DNA of 35,630 nucleotides from Hydrogenophaga sp. A37 (GTDB lineage Bacteria > Pseudomonadota > Gammaproteobacteria > Burkholderiales > Burkholderiaceae_C). The stretch's first letter is position 1; the number at the start of each line of letters is the position of its first letter. The stretch spans positions 1 to 35,630 of the forward strand of contig NZ_MUNZ01000139.1 in assembly GCF_002001205.1 (NCBI RefSeq), written 5' to 3'. The position numbers and the translations under genes were made by a program. The notes beneath the pieces are model-generated. The model was not told the DNA's origin. It saw only the letters and a list, made by a program, of their open reading frames with translations, and made no database searches. Below, piece by piece: positions 31,674 through 35,630 of the stretch.

Positions 31674-33587
31674 TCAGTGGTGGGTCGCCAGCGCCTTCGC
31701 GATCTTCCCGCGTTTGACGGTGGCGCGCGGCACCTGCTGCGGCAGGTGATCGAACCAGCGGCGCACGTCGTCTTCCACGCACAGGCCGTGCATGTAGTTG
31801 TAGATCGCCTTGCGCAGACCCTGGCCGAGCGCGTCGTGGTCGGTGCCGGTGGGGTCGATGAAGCCGATGTCGTTCTTCGCAAAACTCACCGGCGGCAGCG
31901 GGATCAGTTCGATGCCGTAGGCAGCCGGGTCCATGCCCACGGGCGAGTGCACGGTGCAGCTGAAGCGATGGAAGAAGCCGCTCTGGATGCAGCCGGCCTC
32001 GAACAGCTGGCGCACGTATTCGAGCGCGTCCACCGTGTCCTGCAGCGTTTGCGTGGGAAAGCCGTACATCAGGTAAGCGTGCACCAGGATGCCGGCGTCG
32101 CTGAAGCCCTTGGTCACGCGCGCCACCTGCTCGACGCTCACGCCTTTTTTCATCAGCGTGAGCAGGCGGTCACTGGCCACTTCGAGGCCGCCGCTCATGG
32201 CGATGCAGCCGCTTTGCGCCAGCAGCTCGGCCAGCTCGGGCGTGAAGGTTTTCTCAAACCGGATGTTGCCCCACCAGCTGATGTGCAGGTCGCGGCGGAT
32301 CAGTTCTTCGGCCAGCGCTTTCAGCGCCTTGGGCGGCGCGGCTTCGTCCACGAAATGGAAGCCGGTCTGGCCGGTTTCTTCGACGATCTGCTGGATGCGG
32401 TCGGCCAGCTTTTCTGCCGTGGCGGTTTCGTAGCGGCCGATGTAGTCGAGGCTCACGTCGCAGAAGCTGCACTTCTTCCAGTAGCAGCCGTGCGCCACGG
32501 TGAGCTTGTTCCAGCGGCCGTCGCTCCACAGGCGGTGCATGGGGTTGAGCATGTCGAGCAGGCTCAGGTAGCGGTCCAGCGGCAGGCCGTCCCAGGTGGG
32601 CGTGCCCACGTCTTCGAACGGGATGTCGGGTTCGGCGAGGTTGATGTACTTGACCTCGCCGTTCTCCCGCACAAACGTGCGCTGCAGCCGCTGGCGCCCA
32701 CGCTGCCCGTGCAGGTGTTCGATCAGCGAAAGCACCGGGCGTTCGCCCGCGTCCAGTGTCACGAAATCGACGAAGTCGAAGATCCGAGGGTCGGACAGTT
32801 CACGCAACTCGGTGTTCGCAAAGCCGCCGCCCAGCGCAATGCGGATGTGCGGGTTGTGTGCCTTGATGGTCTGCGCGATGCGGAAGGCCGCGTAGACCGA
32901 GCCGGGGAAGGGCACCGAGAGCAGCACCAGGGTGGGGTTGTGGCGGTGGATGGCGGCGAGCGTCAGGTCGCTCAGCAGATTGTCCACCAGTGTGGGTGGC
33001 GCGGCGAGCGCGGCAGCGAGCGGGTCGAAGGTAGGCTGACTGCTGGCCAGCGATTCGGCATAGCGCACGAATTCGAAGCGCTCATCGACCGCGTCGCGCA
33101 GCACGTCGGCCAGGTCGTTCAGGTAGAGCGTGCAGAGGTGGCGCGCCTTGTCCTGCACGCCGAGCGCACCGAAGGCCCAGGCCAGCGGGTCGCCGCTGCC
33201 GTCGTCCACATAAGCGTCGAGCGCCGAGAAGCGCGGGCCCTCGGGCAGCAGGCCACGCGCGGCGATGCGGTGGGCCAGCGTGGAGTCGCGCCCCTGCAGG
33301 TAGGCGATGGCGGGGCCGATGGTGCCCCGGTAGTGGTCGAACTGATCGAGGAAAGCGTGCACGCTGCCCGAGCGCTGTGCCTCGGGCTGGGCCAGTGCGC
33401 GGCTGCGCACGGCCTCCAGCCCGGCGGGCGTGAACAGCTTGAGCACCAGCGCCAGCGCCAGATCTTCCTGCACCGCATCCATGCCGCGCGAACGCAGGAA
33501 GCCGGTGAGGTAGGCGGTGGAGGGGTAGGGCGTGTTGAGCTGCGTCATCGGGGGGATGAGGCTCAGCACGCGAAATTCGGATGTCAT
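31674..33587 (-). CDS. B12-binding-type radical SAM protein
   Basis: This 637-residue protein resembles cobalamin-dependent radical SAM enzymes in layout. It has an N-terminal part with RVLSLIPPMTQLNTPYPSTA, then a B12-binding-like region (PTLVLLSVPFPGSVYAAFR and IRIALGGGFANTELRELSD), then a radical SAM domain. The iron-sulfur motif lies in VAHGCYWKKCSFCDVSLDYI, where the three cysteines have spacing C-x4-C-x2-C instead of the usual C-x3-C-x2-C. Later segments (GFHFVDEAAPPKALKALAEE, IAMSGGLEVASDRLLTLMKK and VHAYLMYGFPTQTLQDTVDA) are normal for these enzymes. The function is unknown. ATG 33587 was chosen over upstream codons because similarity begins there and the duplicate at 33700-33790 begins at the equivalent point. 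Confidence 0.88.
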   Translation of the reverse strand: MTSEFRVLSLIPPMTQLNTPYPSTAYLTGFLRSRGMDAVQEDLALALVLKLFTPAGLEAVRSRALAQPEAQRSGSVHAFLDQFDHYRGTIGPAIAYLQGRDSTLAHRIAARGLLPEGPRFSALDAYVDDGSGDPLAWAFGALGVQDKARHLCTLYLNDLADVLRDAVDERFEFVRYAESLASSQPTFDPLAAALAAPPTLVDNLLSDLTLAAIHRHNPTLVLLSVPFPGSVYAAFRIAQTIKAHNPHIRIALGGGFANTELRELSDPRIFDFVDFVTLDAGERPVLSLIEHLHGQRGRQRLQRTFVRENGEVKYINLAEPDIPFEDVGTPTWDGLPLDRYLSLLDMLNPMHRLWSDGRWNKLTVAHGCYWKKCSFCDVSLDYIGRYETATAEKLADRIQQIVEETGQTGFHFVDEAAPPKALKALAEELIRRDLHISWWGNIRFEKTFTPELAELLAQSGCIAMSGGLEVASDRLLTLMKKGVSVEQVARVTKGFSDAGILVHAYLMYGFPTQTLQDTVDALEYVRQLFEAGCIQSGFFHRFSCTVHSPVGMDPAAYGIELIPLPPVSFAKNDIGFIDPTGTDHDALGQGLRKAIYNYMHGLCVEDDVRRWFDHLPQQVPRATVKRGKIAKALATHH

Positions 33588-33699
33588 GGGGCGGCCAGTG
33601 GGGCGGAGCAATGAGCTTAGCTGATATGCACCTGTTGAAGGGTTTGGCTGGGTGAGGACTTCGACAGGCACAGCCCAAACGGACCGCAGGCAGAAAAAC

Positions 33700-33790
33700 G
33701 GTGAGGTAGGCGGTGAATGGGTAGGGTGAGTTGAGCCGCGTCATCGGCGGGATGAGACCCAGCATGCGGATATCAGGAGGCTGGGCGGCC
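33700..33790 (-). pseudogene. Duplicated 5' end of the radical SAM gene
   Basis: On the minus strand this reads IRMLGLIPPMTRLNSPYPFT followed by AYLT, nearly the same as the N-terminus of the radical SAM protein (VLSLIPPMTQLNTPYPSTAYLT). The similarity extends through the bases just before the start codon (GGCCGCC). Only the first ~25 codons are present. The copy lies 112 bases upstream of the intact gene's ATG, in the same orientation. Confidence 0.8.
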
Positions 33791-34441
33791 GACGGGAGGG
33801 GCATTTTTGTGCGTTTTCTCACGCGTGACGAGGCCTCGGGCCAACAGAGTTCCCGCCGGGAATCTGCATTAGAAAAATTAATTAATGATAATTAAATTCA
33901 TGAAGCCGCTGCATGCATGCAAACGTATGCACCGCTGACGCGGAGGTGACAGCAAGCCGAAGCCGGCGCCATGGCTCTCTGTGCCTGGAATTGAGCCAGC
34001 CTAGATAGGCCTAAGTGATTGAAATACCAAGACATTTTGCAAAAAAACATGAACTGGATGGGTGGGGTGTCACCCTGCCTCCGGCCGGGGACATCGATCA
34101 ATAAACTTGAATCCTTACAAGAACTTGACGTTGCTGGGGTTGAAGTGAAAACCCCTAGGAGCGATTCCGGGAGTGGGGCGGATTTACCAGATGGACATGA
34201 GGCTGGCCCCTGCATACGATTTGAGCAGGGTGGATGCGTATTGTTTGCTGCAATTCAAGCCTTGCGGTGGGGCGAGACTGTCTCGCAAAGCAGCATGTTC
34301 TGACTGAAAGTCAGAACATATCAATATGTTTCTGGTGAGTCGATTGGAAGGGATTGGCGGGACGTCCTGGATGCAAAAGATAGCGACGTGCTGGTGAATT
34401 TTTTTCCATGAAATGGTCTGATGTTGAAAGGAGTTTTAAAG
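33791..34441. other. Long AT-richer non-coding stretch
   Basis: I see no convincing gene in these 650 bases. An AT-rich block (around 33868-33900, with ATTAATTAATGATAATTAAA) lies at the left edge and marks a shift from very GC-rich to more balanced composition. A 12-bp palindrome TGCATGCATGCA lies at 33910-33921. Two inverted repeats at 34272-34319 and the lipoprotein's ribosome-binding site lie at the right side. It could hold regulatory sequence or an undetected small RNA, or mark the edge of acquired DNA. Confidence 0.6.
34272..34319. promoter_or_regulatory. Two adjacent inverted repeats upstream of the lipoprotein gene
   Basis: GCGAGA-CTG-TCTCGC (34272-34286) is followed 8 bases later by ATGTTCTGACT-GAA-AGTCAGAACAT (34295-34319), a perfect 11-bp repeat. 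The second may act as operator or as a terminator-like hairpin; the sequence after it is A/T-rich but has no T-run. They lie about 120-170 bases before the next gene. Confidence 0.6.
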
Positions 34442-35053
34442 ATGAATGACAGATTGATGGCTTCATCACCAGCGCTTTGGCTATTTGCCTTTCTCGGTGT
34501 GTCGGCGCTTTACGGGTGTGGTGCCAATGTTGGTGATGCCCCTGCAGCCACTCCTGTTGTTGCCAAGTCGGCGCCAGTGGAATCTGTGGCCTCTCAAGAA
34601 AAAAATTTGGATTCTGCAGCGATCATCGAACGCAATTTCAAGACGGTTGTAGGGCAGGGTAATGGCGTCATCATGTCTGAACTCAAGGGGCACGGTGGTC
34701 GCTTGATAGACACGGAGACGCGATACGATGTTTTTGATGCCGAGGTTGCGACTGATATCAAATCAGTTCGAGGGAGCATTCAGGTGAGTCTTGATCGTGG
34801 AAATGATGTGCTCATCGACGGAAATGGCTCTCCCCAAGCGCGGGAGAAGCTTGCTGAAATTGCTCTGCAGTCGGCGGGAGCTGCTGTTCCAGATTTGAGT
34901 GCCCTGATCATTCGGAAGGCGCCAGAAGACAAAGGCGGATTTGTGCTTATTCCCATTTACAGCAAAGCCGAAGTTGCTCAACAGGTTGCCCAGGGGGGTG
35001 TTTCTCGGCCAGAAGATGTGAACAACTCGGTCACGAACTTCTTCTTTCGTTAG
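34442..35053 (+). CDS. Unrecognised predicted lipoprotein
   Basis: I do not recognise this 203-residue protein. It has a signal peptide (MNDRLMASSPALWLFAFLGV) with a lipobox-like LYGC, so it is probably a lipid-anchored envelope protein. The mature part begins with an alanine/proline-rich linker and then a folded region with charged and hydrophobic residues alternating (VVGQGNGVIMSELKGHGGRL and RGSIQVSLDRGNDVLIDG) and ends VTNFFFR. No domain is evident. AAGGAG at 34428-34433 supports the ATG at 34442. Codon use is less GC-rich than in the rest of the window. The downstream secreted-protein gene lies 119 bases away on the same strand. Confidence 0.75.
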   Translation: MNDRLMASSPALWLFAFLGVSALYGCGANVGDAPAATPVVAKSAPVESVASQEKNLDSAAIIERNFKTVVGQGNGVIMSELKGHGGRLIDTETRYDVFDAEVATDIKSVRGSIQVSLDRGNDVLIDGNGSPQAREKLAEIALQSAGAAVPDLSALIIRKAPEDKGGFVLIPIYSKAEVAQQVAQGGVSRPEDVNNSVTNFFFR

Positions 35054-35172
35054 GTTGGGGTGTTGTGGATAAGTTGTTGATTCTGGATGGTTTTTTTAAA
35101 TTATAGGAGGATATAAATTTCAAGAAAGTACGAATCATGAGTTGTTTTATCAACCATTTTTGGAGCTTAATA

Positions 35173-35630
35173 ATGAAAAGATTTTTCGTGAAATCTGTCT
35201 TGTTGACAGCGTCGGCGATGGCTGCTTTGTTGTCAACGTCGGCGCTCGCTGGTGTATGCTATCCGGGGAACACTCAGACTTTGGTTGCCGTAAAGGGAAA
35301 GACCAATACCGTGTCCACTCAGCGGGCCGGAAATACCTGGGAGGACTGGATCTGGCGTGGCTATGACAAAGAAGTCCGTTGTCCGCGCTGGGGCACCATC
35401 AGCTGTTCGCAAACAGTCAGTGTCGCTAAAACCACAGGCTACAAGTGGGATGTGGGTGCGACCTTCAATCCTGGCAGCATTCCCGTGGTCGGAGGTGCTC
35501 TCGGCTTTGTGGGCTTGACTGGAGGCTACGGGCGGTATTACGAACACACCACCCGTTATGATCGTCAAATTGTCGTGCAGCCGGGCTGGGGCATGTATCC
35601 TATTCAGGTCGTGGTGCGCCGCTGGGTGGG
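35173..35630 (+). CDS. Unrecognised secreted protein (3' end outside window)
   Basis: An open frame starts at ATG 35173 and runs off the window with 152 codons and no stop. It has a clear Sec signal peptide (MKRFFVKSVLLTASAMAALL, cleavage expected after SALA), then VCYPGNTQTLVAV, WEDWIWRGYDKEVRCPRWGT with ISCSQT, a glycine-rich stretch (PVVGGALGFVGLTGGYGRYY) and WGMYPIQVVVRRW. At least three cysteines in the mature part may form disulfides. GGAG at 35162-35165 is well spaced; an earlier in-frame ATG at 35137 would put polar residues before the signal peptide. No family is recognised. It follows the lipoprotein gene and shares its less GC-rich composition. Confidence 0.8.
   Translation, partial: MKRFFVKSVLLTASAMAALLSTSALAGVCYPGNTQTLVAVKGKTNTVSTQRAGNTWEDWIWRGYDKEVRCPRWGTISCSQTVSVAKTTGYKWDVGATFNPGSIPVVGGALGFVGLTGGYGRYYEHTTRYDRQIVVQPGWGMYPIQVVVRRWV

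Noticed and set aside
31677..33614. 645-codon open frame opposite the radical SAM gene
   Set aside because: Shadow of the minus-strand gene, with the same low-complexity antisense composition.
33910..33921. TGCATGCATGCA palindrome
   Set aside because: It is a short alternating self-complementary repeat in non-coding DNA without a second site or gene start nearby; noted but not enough to call an operator.
34019..34303. 94-codon open frame in the non-coding stretch
   Set aside because: No ribosome-binding site, no recognisable domain, and its end overlaps the two inverted repeats.
35142..35366. 74-codon open frame overlapping the last gene
   Set aside because: It is out of frame with the signal-peptide-bearing gene at 35173, which has its own ribosome-binding site and continues past the window.
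1..35630. Search for CRISPR arrays, tRNA genes, transposases and integrases
   Set aside because: None recognised by eye; the repeated pieces found are gene fragments, not spaced repeats or insertion-sequence ends.

Overview
The window looks like chromosomal DNA of a high-GC betaproteobacterium, most likely Comamonadaceae (Hydrogenophaga/Acidovorax type). This is inferred from very GC-rich codon use, two Bug/TctC-type receptors, a TctDE-TctCBA cassette, the match of LysE/ArgP and RhtA to proteobacterial families, and GC-rich hairpin elements between genes. I see no tRNA, rRNA, CRISPR array, transposase or phage gene.

Layout. (1) 1-2265: an incomplete PaiB-like gene, a LysE/ArgO amino-acid exporter and its divergent ArgP/LysG regulator. 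(2) 2340-4331: a membrane O-acyltransferase with a SGNH domain. (3) 4496-12842: a sugar operon with a LacI-type regulator behind a palindromic operator, xylose isomerase, a second TIM-barrel isomerase/epimerase, a Gfo/Idh/MocA dehydrogenase and an ABC importer (ATPase, permease, periplasmic receptor). No sugar kinase is present. (4) 12885-17160: a 46-codon remnant of the acyltransferase, a ComEC-like metallo-hydrolase, a decayed universal stress protein gene, an orphan sensor kinase and a second scrap of the stress protein gene. (5) 17313-18911: an M28 lipoprotein peptidase ending in a strong palindromic terminator. (6) 19019-26842, all on the minus strand: GntR regulator, Bug receptor, amidohydrolase, TctD/TctE two-component system and the TctC-TctB-TctA transporter, evidently one carboxylate or lactone uptake and hydrolysis unit. 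(7) 26956-31009: a scrap of rhtA, a delta-class carbonic anhydrase lipoprotein, rhtA, aroE, a DsbA-like oxidoreductase and a GFA-family protein. (8) 31024-33587: a GST and a large radical SAM protein. (9) 33591-35630: a duplicated radical SAM 5' end, a long AT-richer non-coding stretch with paired inverted repeats, then an unrecognised lipoprotein and an unrecognised secreted protein cut by the window edge.

The most unusual signal is a recurring architecture. Three times, a block of unrelated genes lies between a gene and an additional partial copy of that same gene in the same orientation: acyltransferase around the sugar operon, universal stress protein around the sensor kinase, and rhtA around the carbonic anhydrase. 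A fourth gene, the radical SAM gene, carries an extra copy of its own 5' end just upstream. No mobility gene accompanies any of these. This suggests a repeated recombination-based way of inserting cargo next to gene ends. The mechanism is inference; the duplicated pieces are directly visible.
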